A stretch of 64,000 nucleotides of DNA, from contig JAMJFZ010001258.1 in assembly GCA_026225945.1 (NCBI GenBank), positions 8,656,001 through 8,720,000 on the forward strand. The letters are read 5' to 3'. The position numbers and the translations under genes are program-made. Source of the DNA: Cricetomys ansorgei. Taxonomy: Eukaryota > Chordata > Mammalia > Rodentia > Nesomyidae. A model generated the notes under the pieces. The model was not told the DNA's origin. It made no database searches and saw nothing but the letters and a program-made list of their open reading frames with translations. This document shows, one piece after another, positions 23,369-34,110 of the stretch. How positions within the stretch are numbered: the first letter of the stretch is position 1; the number at the start of each line of letters is the position of its first letter.

Positions 23369-23510
23369 ACTTTTCTATCACAGAAAAAAATGGGTTCAAA
23401 GGAATGCTTGGTAATTTTGGAAGAGTTGATGTTCTGAACTCTCTTTCTCAGAGAGATACTTTCTCAAGTATCAATCTTGATATTTATTATTAATTCACCA
23501 CCCCTACAAT

Positions 23511-23529
23511 AACAACAACAACAACAACA
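23511..23529. repeat. (AAC)n microsatellite
   Basis: About six AAC units. Confidence 0.9.
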
Positions 23530-24730
23530 GTCCTTGGCCACCCTGGCTGAGAAATAATGAATGAATCATCTGTGAGATCAGGAAAATTGGCAACTGGATT
23601 AAGTATCGAATTCACTTAAATAGAAATGTTAATAATCTAATTAACTAGACCTAGTCTAGTTTTTTATTGTTAGTCCTTGTTATGTTGGGTATAAAAGATT
23701 CAACTCCCATTTTCTGTATTATCAATTTGTTATGCAGTGAATAAATTGTATAGGTTTCAATAAAAAGTTTTTCATGTCTCTCTTAGCTGTGATGAGTATT
23801 TATTTATGTTTTAGTTGTTCTAATAATCTCAGTCAGTGGGTGGTAAAACATGAATGAAATCAATTTGTTCAGTTGACTCCTCCTTAACCATTTTCGAATT
23901 CTTGTAACTAGAATCCTCATACTTTCTTGTAGCTGTGTCTACTTATATGGAAGGAAAATTAAAAGCCCAAGTAGACAGGTGTAGTGGGATAAATGATTAT
24001 GGGACTGCAGAGAGTTTAGGATGATCTGAAAAGAGCTGAACATCAGGCCTCAGAAGATAAAGACATAAATCTCTAGGGAGGCAGTTCTGCAATGTGGCCT
24101 TTACTCTGTTTCCTCTTTGTGTCTTCTTTGGGCAGATCCTCTGCACATACATTTTTGCTTCTATTTCTTCTTCTTTAGCTTGTTTAAAATTCTTCATAAA
24201 CATGTGAGTACATGTGCTGGAAATGGAAACTTCAACCGTAAGGTTATAGACCTTTGAAGTTCCACCACCTACAATTTTCTTTTATGTCTTCTGGTTGAAA
24301 TGCTAGCCTTTGCTTGTCTTTCTAAGCCAGCATGTAGGTGGCCCACCCTCACTCATGTGGATGCCCTGGTGTGACTGAGTTTAGCAGGGCTATATATTAG
24401 AATAAACACTCTTGCAAGTGCCATGGATGGAAGGATCAAGATTAAGGGACCGGAAACAGAGATAATATAATGCATCAGTAGACTCAAAGCACATCCAACA
24501 TAGTATAATACATTTCCAAAGAAGAGGATATTATGATAAAATAAAATAATAAAATAATTAAGTCTTGTGTTGAAATCAAGGGAAGGGAGTGCTTATAAGA
24601 CTCTAGAATGAGTAAGCCAATATTTGATTCTGCAAAGTTTGATGTTTATTCTACAAGCATCTCTGAATCCAGTGGTTAGAGGAATTAGGTGGGGTTTTTT
24701 TGGGGGGGGGATGACTTTAAAATTATTTAT
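23530..24730. other. Unassigned
   Basis: No recognised repeat or coding block. A T/G homopolymer junction lies at about 24694-24710, where seven T run into nine G. Confidence 0.45.
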
Positions 24731-24732
24731 TT

Positions 24733-24835
24733 TGGCTGAACCTTGTGGTGTAGACCTGTAATCCCAAAGACTATGGAGGATGATATCACAGGTAGGCAAG
24801 TTCAAATGCTTGACCCAGTCAAGGTCTAGCTGTAG
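24733..24835 (+). repeat. B1-like SINE fragment
   Basis: 'ggctgaaccttgtggtgtag' (24734-24753), 'acctgtaatcccaaagact' and 'ggtaggcaagttcaaatgc' follow the plus-oriented 7SL-SINE order; the end is decayed. Confidence 0.6.
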
Positions 24836-25447
24836 TGGTGTCATCATATTCTGAGACTAAGGATGGTGCAAACATGATTTTGAGCTTCAGATTCCCAAGA
24901 CTGCCATTTGGCAATGCTGGATTATCGTTATCCTATACAGTTTCTTTAGAAGTATGAGAAACCACTGGAAGTCTGACGTAAGACTATAAAGTTCCTGTAT
25001 ATGCTTGTGATAAATTTATACAATGTGATTTAAAAATTGTCCTTGGAAACATCACTTCAGTTTTTTCCTGCCTACTCACACATGTTACAGCATATCGGAA
25101 GGCAATGATGACTTCACATGTCTCTACTAATCTGTGTTGTCACACTATACTGGTCATAGATAGACTGAAAAAAATAAATGTCTTGGAATTAGCTTTTTGA
25201 AGTCATAAAAAATTCCTCTTCATTTATGTTCAAAGTCCTCACCTTCCTAGATGAATGAACTAGAAAACAGGGCACTCAGAGGCATCGTTTCTAAAGCAGG
25301 TGACATGGGAATGGTTGGAGGGCATTTCCATGCTTTTCGTTTAAGCAAACTTGTGTCACTATTATTCAAGTATAGCCATTACCTATTCTGAGACCTTTAA
25401 CATGACCTGGTTATACCCCCACATACATAGCTTGTGCAGTTATCCAA
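24836..25447. other. Unassigned
   Basis: No recognised feature. Confidence 0.45.
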
Positions 25448-25460
25448 ACACACACACACA

Positions 25461-25504
<44 letters not shown>

Positions 25505-25508
25505 CACA
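25448..25508. repeat. (CA)n microsatellite
   Basis: About 30 AC units with two ATAC interruptions and a gc substitution near the end. An open frame through it is an artefact reading His-Thr repeats. Confidence 0.95.
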
Positions 25509-27300
25509 CTCCTTTTATTCTAATTCACAATATGGAATAGCCAGCTAAAAAGATGAATAGTCCCAGTTCTCAAACGTATTAACTATTTTACGTTCTGAAG
25601 TCTTTACTCTTAGCTACTCATCTTTGAGCAATGGAAGAAAATATCTAGAACAGTTTAGAACACATTATTTGTACTTTTATCTCAGAGGTAATCAACAACT
25701 GTCTAATTGGACTTAAAGCCCATTCAATAGAAGAAAATACATGACTGGTTCTGTCAACCCAGCCAACCGCAGGTGGCTGAAGTGGTCGCAGACCCCTGAG
25801 GAGAACCTACTACAGTCATTTTCCTAAAGCAGTATAATTTCAAAATGAAAATGCGTTTTGATATTTACTTTTATCTCTGCAGATAAATACTACTCTTTCG
25901 TCAAAAATCTTCTTTTTTCCAGCAAGTAGACACTATTATACAGATTTACAACTAGCTAAATTACAGAGAATTAGGGACAGATCATGTGATGCCCAGTTCC
26001 ATCTCTGTTACAATCAAATACAAGCACATGTCAAATGAGGTCATCTTTCCAAAGACTGTCTCTCACCCAAGAGAAACTAGAACAAACAAATGAATCGTGT
26101 TGCCTTGTTTTACATGAGTTTCTCTGCGTCTGAATTGTACTTTCTAATTATTTTTACTGGGGCACCACAGATATCTGATAATAGTACGCACAACCTGTTT
26201 TGTTACCTCGATGGTGAGTTCCCATATTTCCCTAGCCTTCTTTTACAACAAACAAAATAAAAGATAAAAACCCAGGAAGTCTAACTCAAGTGAATGTAGG
26301 CATGTCCAAATCTGCAAACGCTAGAGTGGACTGTCGATGGAACCTGGAGTGGTGTGGCAGGTGTCCCTGTGTTTTCCACTACTGAGAACTATTGACTGTG
26401 ATAGCCCACTGTTTAACAGACCAATTTCAGAAAAATGTGGGATTAACTAAGGCTCATTCTGTTACCTGCTACATAGGCAAGTCACTTAACAAAAAGAAAA
26501 AAATGTGACAACACAATAGTAATCACTTCTTGAGGCTGAAAGGAAAATTATATATGGTGGAGTGCCTAAAACAACATGTGACGTGCAATTGAGACAGCGA
26601 AATTATGGCCTCAGTCTTTTTGCCGTTGTTGTTAGATATGACTGGAAGTAGTTTTGACCTTAAATGGTTCAATATTTTCACATATGAAAGACCCCCGTTT
26701 AGCCACTGTTCTTCAGACATTCAGATAAGCTCCTTTCTTGCTTTAATTTTTTGAATTAGTTGGTCCGAGATATTTAAATTTTCCCATGGTTTTTCTTAAT
26801 TGGCACCTGATCTTTAGGAACTATCCTCTTCAATGTGCCAGTGATGCTAGAAGTTGTACTTTTATTAGAATGGACCCTCCAGGTAGGTAGAGTTTTATCG
26901 TAGATTCACACAAAATCCCGATCCTAATAGAGACAGCCACCAGGCTGATATGTCAAAATGGCCTTTTATGCTTTATTTACACAAGAGTTCATTCATTAGT
27001 CATGAAACAAAACAAAAATAAACCCCTTTCATTCACTATGCTAATTTAATAAAAAAATAACCTGGTTAAATAAAAGTAGTTGTAAATGAAATAGCTTTTC
27101 TTCTCAACTTCTACTGTGTGTCATGTAAATGGTAGAGGATACGAGTAGAATTAAATGGGTACTCAACCCTCATGGCTTACCTGAAATTCGATTCCAGGAC
27201 ATGACCTTTCTTGATGCAATGAATCTGTTCTACTCTCTTTAGGCTTAATAGGTACAGCTGGCCATAGAAAGGAACAGCAGAGATTATGCAGCTATTTCTT
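25509..27300. other. Unassigned 1.8 kb
   Basis: No recognised repeat. A small patch at 25745-25815 is GC-richer with a short open frame (NRRWLKWSQTPEENLLQ). It is too short to interpret. Confidence 0.4.
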
Positions 27301-27302
27301 TG

Positions 27303-27975
27303 CTATTTTTATTTTTCTTCTCTCATACAACTTATAGAATACATCGCTGCTCCTCTCCCCTCCCTTCCTCCATGTCCTCCCATCTCCCCCAGTTCTCCTC
27401 CCATCATCACCCCCACCAACGTCTCCCCTCCCACCAGAAAAGAGTCATCCCCTCTAGGATTACAGCACAATCAGAGCATGGCATAACAGGATGGAACCAG
27501 GTCAGGTACCAATCCCTATGCCAAGGGTGGGCCAGGCAGCCTGGAAGGAGAAAGGATGTTTCAAGGGCAGGGAAAATGGTCAGAGACACTCCCACTCCAA
27601 CCTGTAGGAGTTTTTCAAAAACACCAATATAGACAACCATGTAATGTATTTAAGGGATCCTACAGGTTATGTGTCTATGACTTCAGTCTCTGTGGTCCCG
27701 TAAGAGTGCTAGTCAGCAGACAATGTGGGACTTCTGTAATGGGAGGGAGGGAGAAAATAAATGAGGATACTCTAAGAATTGGGAGAAAATTAGAGGGTGA
27801 TCGGGAGACCTAGGTTAGTGGTAACTCACAGGAATCTATGAGGGAGTCTCTAGCCAGGATCCCCAGTAATCGGGGATAGGAAGCCTGGACAGGCCAACTC
27901 CTGCAGCCAGGTATGGTTTCCAGTGGTGAGACTGGGACACCATCCCAGCCATAGAACACCTGACTTATGGCCTAT
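27303..27975 (-). mobile_element. L1 3' UTR (Lx-like)
   Basis: A reversed L1 3' end that begins at its terminus 'atttttcttctctcatacaa' (27309), the mirror of the plus copy's 'atatgagagaagaaaag' at 5473. Then come CT-rich sequence, 'cagaaaagagtcatcccc' (27436), 'cttcagtctctgtggtcc' (27681) and 'gatcgggagacctagg' (27800). It is truncated within the UTR, ending next to a B1. Confidence 0.8.
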
Positions 27976-28000
27976 CCACACTGAAAGATCCTCATTGATG

Positions 28001-28163
28001 CCAGGTGGTGGTGGCACAGGCCTTTAATTTCAGCACTCAGGAGGCAGAAGCAGCCGGATCTCTGTGAGTTTAAGGCCAGCCTGGTCTGCAGAGTGAGTTC
28101 CAGGACCATCAGAGGTACAACAGAGAAACCCTGTCTCAAAAACAAAACAAAACAGAACAAAGA
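28001..28163 (+). repeat. B1 SINE, well preserved
   Basis: Nearly full-length B1: 'ccaggtggtggtggcacagg' start, 'cagcactcaggaggcagaag' (28031), 'gatctctgtgagtttaagg' (28058), 'gagtgagttccagg' (28091), 'aaaccctgtctcaaaaac' (28126) and an (aaaac)n tail. Similar flanks (about 27983-27998 and 28158-28173) look like a decayed target-site duplication. This is the least diverged SINE in the window. Confidence 0.95.
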
Positions 28164-28610
28164 AATCTTCACTGACAATGAAAAGACTCCATACTTCTTT
28201 ATTTTTAAGAGGGAGACAAAAGGATTTGCTTTTGGAAAATCAAATATTGCATAAAAAGTTCATTTACTTAAGACATGAAGTTTATAAATAGGCCATATAT
28301 CCACAGGTTTCTAGCTTCGAATGTTAAGAATATCTGAAGATGTCTGAAAGATGAGTTAAAATCCTCCATTAATAAACTCCATGGTCTAATGGCTCATGTG
28401 GTCTACATGAATCTACTGCTCTGCCATTCCATATTTAATTTGACTCCATAATGACTCTGTTCTCTCCTCAACTTTTGCCCATCTAACTCTGTTCATACAT
28501 GGAGGCATGATCTCTGCTTTGATACTGTTTGCAGTCACCACATGCCAAGATCAGTGGGCTTTGCCTCCTTTAACAATACTGTATCAAATCTCAATCATAG
28601 CTTGTTCTTT
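28164..28610. other. Unassigned
   Basis: No recognised feature. Confidence 0.45.
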
Positions 28611-28614
28611 ACTG

Positions 28615-28726
28615 AGCAGACTCTGGAACCAGCTAGTCTGGGTCAGAAAATACACTCTGTCAGAGAGGACTTGGTAAAACTCCCTAAACAATTTGTTTCC
28701 CAGTTTCCTCATACATTAAACAGGGA
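28615..28726 (-). repeat. MIR SINE fragment, reversed
   Basis: Order of a reversed MIR: 'cagactctggaaccagcta' (28618), 'gtctgggtc', 'gacttggtaaaactccctaa' (28668) and 'ccagtttcctcatacatta' (28700), running into 'acagggatataata'. Confidence 0.65.
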
Positions 28727-28815
28727 TATAATATAATATATTATAATGTATATAATATATTAATGTTATAATATAACAATATAATATAATATAAAATAAC
28801 ATATAATAATGTTAT
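28727..28815. repeat. (TA)/(TAA)-rich low-complexity tract
   Basis: About 90 bases almost only A and T, made of ataatat and tataatgt variants with much self-complementarity. It starts where the MIR 'ggataataat' 3' end would lie. Confidence 0.85.
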
Positions 28816-29120
28816 AATTATGAAAGTCCATATTGTTTTCAGGGCAAAAATCATCTTACCTTTATGGCCGTATTCTTTTCAGTAATACAGACTTATTTTA
28901 TCTAAGGACTAGAATTATAACTTATATGCCTGCAGATTCAAAAGTACTTGCAATGGGTTAAAGGCAAATATTAATTAGTTTAATCATTACATTTGGACTT
29001 CTAGTAAGTATGACCTACAGAGAATTAGTTTTATCTTTTACTTTGCTTCCTCAGGCAATCAGTAATATTGATCACATATTGTTTTACTAGAATTATTAAT
29101 TATATAAAGTAATGCGCTTC
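28816..29120. other. Unassigned AT-rich DNA
   Basis: Nothing recognised. Confidence 0.45.
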
Positions 29121-29121
29121 A

Positions 29122-29345
29122 TTGACATTTTCATATATGTGTATATTATATTTTGATCATCCTTGCCCTCCATTATTCTCCTCTCTCTCTCCTTCCTGTT
29201 CCCTTCAATCCTTCTTTCCCTTCCATCCTTCCTTCCATCCTCTCCATCTTCCCAAGTAGTCTCCTTCTACTTTCGTGTAATTTAAAATGGTTTTTGAGAT
29301 ATTTGAGATACAATCATATGATTTCACCCTTACCCTTTCTCCCTC
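29122..29345 (-). mobile_element. L1 3' terminal fragment
   Basis: Reversed L1 terminus: 'tgacattttcatatatgtgt' (29123), 'attttgatcat' (29150), then CT-rich sequence with TTCC/ATCC runs (29180-29275). It has the same architecture as 11350 and 2615. Confidence 0.6.
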
Positions 29346-29560
29346 CAAATTCCCATCTCCTAGAAATGTCACAAGCCAAAATCATGAGGTCACACCAACG
29401 TGGCAACTGAAGAGTGACCTCAATAAAGACAACACCAATGACAAGCTAACATGGAAAGAGGAAGCCTCGCAGGCCTCAAGCCTAGGCAAACTACATGCAA
29501 CTAAGGAATGTTGACAGTGAGAAAATTAGTCTTCCCAAGGGAAGAGCACTACATTTTTTA
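29346..29560. mobile_element. L1-associated rodent repeat
   Basis: 'gacctcaataaagacaacacc' type sequence (29417), 'ggcctcaagcctaggcaaac' (29472), 'caactaaggaatgttgac' (29498) and 'cttcccaagggaagagcac' (29531) match a dispersed rodent sequence that I associate with L1 UTRs. Orientation and subfamily are uncertain. Confidence 0.4.
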
Positions 29561-29629
29561 TTTCTTTAAAATCTAGAACCCATATGTGAAAGTAAACACC
29601 CACTGTTGTCCTTCTCAGTTGGCCATGTT
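29561..29629. other. Unassigned
   Basis: Short AT-rich spacer between the L1-associated repeat and the ancient L1. Confidence 0.4.
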
Positions 29630-29882
29630 TTATTTGATCTGCAGTTCTAATGAGTTTTAGGCAAATGAAATAATTTTGTTCTTCATTGCTAAATGAAATT
29701 CTACTGCTTATGTGTGCTACACTTTCTTTATTCACTCACATATTTATGGACATGTAAGATTAAACCATGACCTGTGTGTTCTGAATTTTGCTACAGTAAA
29801 TACTGATACTTAGTCCTCTATAGTGAAGGTGTGATTCCTCTGGGACACATCAGGGTTTACATAGTTTGATCATATGGTTGAT
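29630..29882 (-). mobile_element. Ancient L1 ORF2 3' region, part 1
   Basis: Reversed ancient L1 (L1M-like): 'ttctttattcactcacatat' (29724), the 'ttgctacagtaaatactgat' block (29789) and 'agtttgatcatatggt' (29861) follow the order of the L1 ORF2 C-terminal coding region read backwards. Heavily decayed; continues at 30105 after an interruption. Confidence 0.6.
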
Positions 29883-29884
29883 TT

Positions 29885-30120
29885 ATTAAAAGATATAAAC
29901 CTGTATTGAGTTTGCTCTTTGATAATTTCAAGCGTATATAATGTGCATTTTGGGTGTGATAACCCAAATTTTCTATCTCTTCTTCACTCTTAGCTCCCTC
30001 TTTTCCCCAAAACGTACACTTTCCACAATCATTCCCCACATCCATGACTGTTATGTTCTGTTTTGTGTTTTTGTTTTGAGACCCACTGAGTTTAATCACG
30101 ATCATCTGTGTAACTATGGG
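29885..30120 (-). mobile_element. Younger L1 3' end inserted in ancient L1
   Basis: 'tttgataatttcaagcgtat' (29919), 'tttgggtgtgataaccc', a CT-rich stretch, then 'gagacccactgagtttaatc' (30078) and 'taactatgggtttgga' follow the reversed rodent L1 3' end. The block separates two collinear parts of an ancient L1, so it was inserted later. Confidence 0.5.
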
Positions 30121-30560
30121 TTTGGAATTATTTTGAGGAATCTCCAAAATAATTCTCACACGGCTAGACTAATTTACATTCTCATCCATGTGTTATAAGT
30201 GTTCCTTTTCTTCAGCATGCTTGCCAATAATTTTAAATGATAATCATTCTGACTGGAGTGAAATGAACTATCAACACTGTTTTGTTTTGCATTTCCCTGA
30301 TGGTTAGACATATTGAATATTTTTTCATCTATTTATTGGGTCTCTGTACTTCATCCTTTGAAAACTGTCTGTTCAATTGACTTTTTCATTGATTAGATTG
30401 TTTGTTCTTTGTGTGTGTAATATTTTGAGTTCTTTATATTTTCTGGATATTATCATCCTGTCAGATGAATAGTTGGCAACAATTTCCTCCTTTTCTGTAA
30501 GTTATGTGTTTATTTTGGTAATTGTTTCCTTTGCTGGAGTACATAGTAGTTTATTTGCAA
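30105..30560 (-). mobile_element. Ancient L1 ORF2 3' region, part 2
   Basis: 'gaggaatctccaaaataatt' (30135), 'gactggagtgaaatgaac' (30251), 'tgcatttccctgatggttag' (30288), 'gagttctttatattttctgg' (30427) and 'ttgtttcctttgctggag' (30522) are classic landmarks of reversed mammalian L1 ORF2. It continues part 1 in the same orientation and order. Confidence 0.8.
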
Positions 30561-30835
30561 GGATTTGGAATATGCATAATCATGTTACTACGATCAGTAA
30601 GTTATAAATCTATGATTAGATTATGAAAAGCTTGGCATTATAACTGTAACTACAGGCCACAGGAATGCAGATTCACTGGAGACAGAGACAGACAGAAACA
30701 GAGGGACAGTATCCAAAAGGCTTCCCTAGAAGTTGGTACATAAACATGATAACCATAGCTCACAGCTGCTGAGGTACCATTGTATCTACTCAAAATCAAA
30801 TACTAGATAAGTTTTGAAATGAAAAGATTCTGACC
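30561..30835. other. Unassigned
   Basis: Contains a GACA/GAGA-rich patch (30679-30710). No repeat family is recognised. Confidence 0.4.
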
Positions 30836-31125
30836 TTGCTTATGAGATCAAAGACCCCGATACCCTTGTGCTCACCCTTGCATTCAATTCCATTCCCATG
30901 CAAACTTAGCCTGTGAAGTCACAAGCCCTGAAAACCCTTCTCCTTCCTCAGAGCCACTGTAGCACAGAGCAGACCTCACCTATGAGATCAGAATATGCAC
31001 AACTCCCACATACACCCCGGACAAAATCCTTGCTGCAATTCATGACCCTACCTGTGAGATCAGAGGACATTTATGCCCCAACCCCTTTCCTCAGATAAGC
31101 AAGAGTCATCTCAATGATCTCACTC
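30836..31125. repeat. Degenerate tandem repeat, unit about 71 bp
   Basis: The motif tgagatca (or tgaagtca) recurs at 30843, 30913, 30983 and 31055, so the spacings are 70, 70 and 72 bases. Each copy is preceded by a c-t-rich 'cctnt' lead and followed by a CCC-rich stretch. Overall unit identity is modest. A weak fifth copy may start near 31126. I do not recognise the family; it could be an internal array of an old retroelement. Confidence 0.5.
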
Positions 31126-32090
31126 AGGAATCAGTACCAAGTGTTTCCTCACGGATGAGCTTCATGCAGAGTCTAAGAAAGCCAAGCTAAGTTAACCTGA
31201 GGGAACATCAAGTGTAGATCCAATTTCTCTCTCAATGTGGGTGTGTCAGGAAAACTCAGCCAACAAACTGCACCCTGATTCACTAGTTCCAATGCAAAAA
31301 CAGGAGTAACATGAAAACTTCACTTTTATTAATCTATATAGCAAAATGAAATTATGAATTTTTCAAGAAAATAGATGGAGATGAAAATACTCTGCCGAAT
31401 GATGTCTCTTGTACTCGCATCCCCACTTTGAGATATTCTTAGATCTTTATGCTTAACGTGGAATTTTTGTTGAGGCCCAGACACTTGAATGTGATAATAA
31501 TGGGGGAAGAAAAACGAACCCTTAGGCAGTTTAAGTAGCTGGGATGGTAGAACAGAGTAATACAGAGGGGATTCACTGCATTGGGAAAGGCTAACAGGAA
31601 GGAATTTGGGGTTTGTGGAAGAAGCAAAATAATAATAAATATTTATTATAAATAATAAAAATAATAAAGCTAAAATAATAAAGAATATCAGTGGTGGTAT
31701 ATGCGTAGAAGGATAATGTTGCCTTTTGAAGCCAGGAGTTATTAAATAAAATCCCAGTGCAGACTGTCAGATTTACGAGCTGTTCAAGAAGGCCCTGGAG
31801 ACACCAGCAGCATTACAGTCTTCACCATAGCTCTTGGTTTCCCTCTGGAACTGGATAGTTAGTCTGTTTTGCTGAAGATACTTAGAAAGGAGGCATTCGA
31901 GGCATCCAGCTGGAACTGAGTTTCCTCCTTAATATCTAGTTTTCTTAGTGACAGAATTGCTATGCAGTAAGTTGTGGAGAGAAGTCATCCACAATCTCAT
32001 CTAGCTCTGGGCCCTACATATTATAATCCTGACACTAGGCAAGATGTTCCCAGTGGCATAATAGTTGCATGACTGTTAAGGGAGCAATAC
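31126..32090. other. Unassigned
   Basis: Includes an (ataat)-rich stretch at 31625-31685. No recognised gene or repeat family. Confidence 0.4.
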
Positions 32091-32094
32091 ATTG

Positions 32095-32915
32095 CTTTGC
32101 TCTTAGATTTAGGCCGGCTCGACAAAACGGAGTTGGAATCTGATACTGTAAGCCTGGTCAAAAGCTCACTGATAGAGAAGTCACGGGCCTGAGGGGTAAC
32201 CTACTTCTGTTGGTTTTGTAAAGGGATAGGTTGTGAAGCTACCTTCTAAATTTTGTTTATATCCACAGATTAGTGTTGTTCTGTCTTGTCAGATGATGTT
32301 TCATTGGCAGTGATTAATATAAGAGCCATCTCTGGTCAACGTGCTGAGAATAAGCAACTGTTGAGTCTTTAGTCTGAAAACGGTCATCCATACCAGCCCT
32401 CCCAGGCTCAGGGAACACGGTAGAATAGGCAGGACAATGACTGAAATTCATGGATGATGGAGAAGACTATTGTAAAATGCAGTCTCCTGAACATAACATT
32501 CCTGACATCATAGCAGCTGTGGCTCATATCACAAGACCTGTACAAGACTGGACCCGTCAACATTCTATCGTGGAGCAGAAGGGAACCGGGAGGCCTCGCC
32601 CCTCCCTGCGGGCCTCTGGTTGAGAATGACCCACCGCGGAGGGGGAGGAAAGTCATTTTCTTCAATGATATAACCTCTGATTTGCCCATTCTGTAGGAAA
32701 TAATGCCCCACCAATGGCCATCCAGGCTATTGTAGCTAAACCCAGTATGACTCCCAGAAATCAAAAGATAAATAAATAGGATGATTTTTCAGATGAAAGG
32801 CGTTTAGTGGTAGTAGGGGGGGAATAATAAAAGTTAACGGGGGCATATGATGAAAACACGAAAATAAATATACATGTATAAAATGGCTAAAAGATTAATA
32901 AAAATGAATTACATG
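32095..32915 (+). mobile_element. L1 3' UTR with A-rich end
   Basis: Plus-oriented rodent L1 3' UTR of about 820 bases. Landmarks are 'ctggtcaacgtgctgagaat' (32332), 'ccaggctcagggaacac' (32402), 'caagacctgtacaagactgg' (32532), 'cgtcaacattctatcgtgg' (32555) and 'atatacatgtataaaatgg' (32868), then an A-rich end. A 118-codon antisense frame (32408-32764) lies entirely inside this UTR and is not a gene. Confidence 0.75.
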
Positions 32916-33479
32916 TCATGAGATATTCCTTAATATTCTTTGGTAATATATTGAATTGAATATTGTATCATATTTTTGTTAGTCCATCCCAGTTACAGTA
33001 GGGAAGACTATTTCAGACCATATCAGTAAATTGACTGACTTGCAATTTACCTTGAAACTCTGAAAACTAACTGTATTAAATAATATTTTTAGGAATATAT
33101 AACTGCATTTTATATGGTCACAAAGTTTGTCTCATAAATCAGTTTTTAATTATTTGTTGTTCTTTCTAAAATAAAAAGCAAACAATCTGCCTTCTAAGGT
33201 GTTAAATAAAATCTAGCTTGTCATTAGATAAGGGAGGGATGATATAATTATATTATAATCTCAAAAATATTCTTGAAGATATTTAAGAAAAAAATAATTT
33301 ATTCTCCAAGATTAGTTCGGAGCTGACAAAGTGTCTTGAGATTTAGGAAGGGTTGAATTTATGTAGTTTGCTGCTCTGTCATTTCCATTGTAAGTAGCCC
33401 TCAAAATACAAAGGGTGAAAAGTATTCCTTACTACATAGCTGGGATTCCCCACAACTGTAAAAGTTTTGGACGAATTCA
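32916..33479. other. Unassigned AT-rich DNA
   Basis: No recognised repeat or coding block. Confidence 0.45.
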
Positions 33480-33960
33480 GAACAAGTTTAGCTGAGTCAG
33501 TTTTATTTGGTAAAAGTTTAGGCAAGAACGAAGCCGCAAATCACTTGTGACTTAATTATCAGGTCATATTAGAGGCTGGCAATTTAGTTGCAATTAGGGA
33601 TATAATAATTTATTTATGAAATGCCACTCTATACATTTACATTTGACAATCCATTTACTTTCAGCCTGGTACTGTGTGTGCTCCATTAAATTATAAAGTG
33701 CAAGGTCGTTAACCTGCAATTCCATTTGTGATCATGTTATTAAATTGCATCCTGTCCCCTCTCTGGTTGAGACCAAATTGTTAGATCATTTATCTGTAAC
33801 TATTTAATTTCCCTCTGAACTTCCCAAAGCTCTTATGATTGCTAATTAAGCAGGTGTGACCTGTGCAAAAATCATTTGGCACTCCTTGAACATCTGGCAG
33901 GGATCCAACATCAGGTCAGGTCTCTTTAGCAGTCTAATTTTCTTCTTATTTGCTTTTGGT
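33480..33960. promoter_or_regulatory. Candidate conserved non-coding element
   Basis: A repeat-free block with a dense set of developmental factor words: AP-1/MARE-like gctgagtcag (33491-33500), TTAATTAT (33552-33559), aggtcgttaacct (33703-33715), TAATTA (33843-33848), and an overlapping E-box and T-box half site caggtgtga (33851-33859). No frame stays open through it. Its look resembles deeply conserved enhancers in gene deserts, but conservation cannot be seen from one sequence. Confidence 0.35.
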
Positions 33961-34081
33961 CATTAGTGGTGTTGGCAGCATAATACATGCTTTCATGTTC
34001 AGGATCATCAGGGCCTGAGGGACTTTAAAGGGAGCACTTGGCTCATACCGATGTGTAGCATGGACAGAGTGGCAGCGAAGC

Positions 34082-34110
34082 GCTCCCTCTGCTGGAAGCC
34101 TAGATGGCGC
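34082..34110. promoter_or_regulatory. Candidate CTCF site pair
   Basis: On the minus strand 34082-34095 reads CCAGCAGAGGGAGC, 13 of 14 positions of the core CTCF consensus as I recall it (mismatch at the 12th). Seven bases on, AGATGGCGC at 34102-34110 fits the 3' half of the consensus on the plus strand, but its 5' half does not. It lies about 120 bases past the candidate element ending at 33960. Confidence 0.35.

Noticed and set aside
30836..31125. The ~71-base tandem array considered as a CRISPR array
   Set aside because: Units are degenerate along their full length, with no constant repeat alternating with unique spacers, and the DNA is mammalian.
32408..32764. 118-codon minus-strand frame
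   Set aside because: It is antisense to a plus-oriented L1 3' UTR whose landmarks run through the whole interval.
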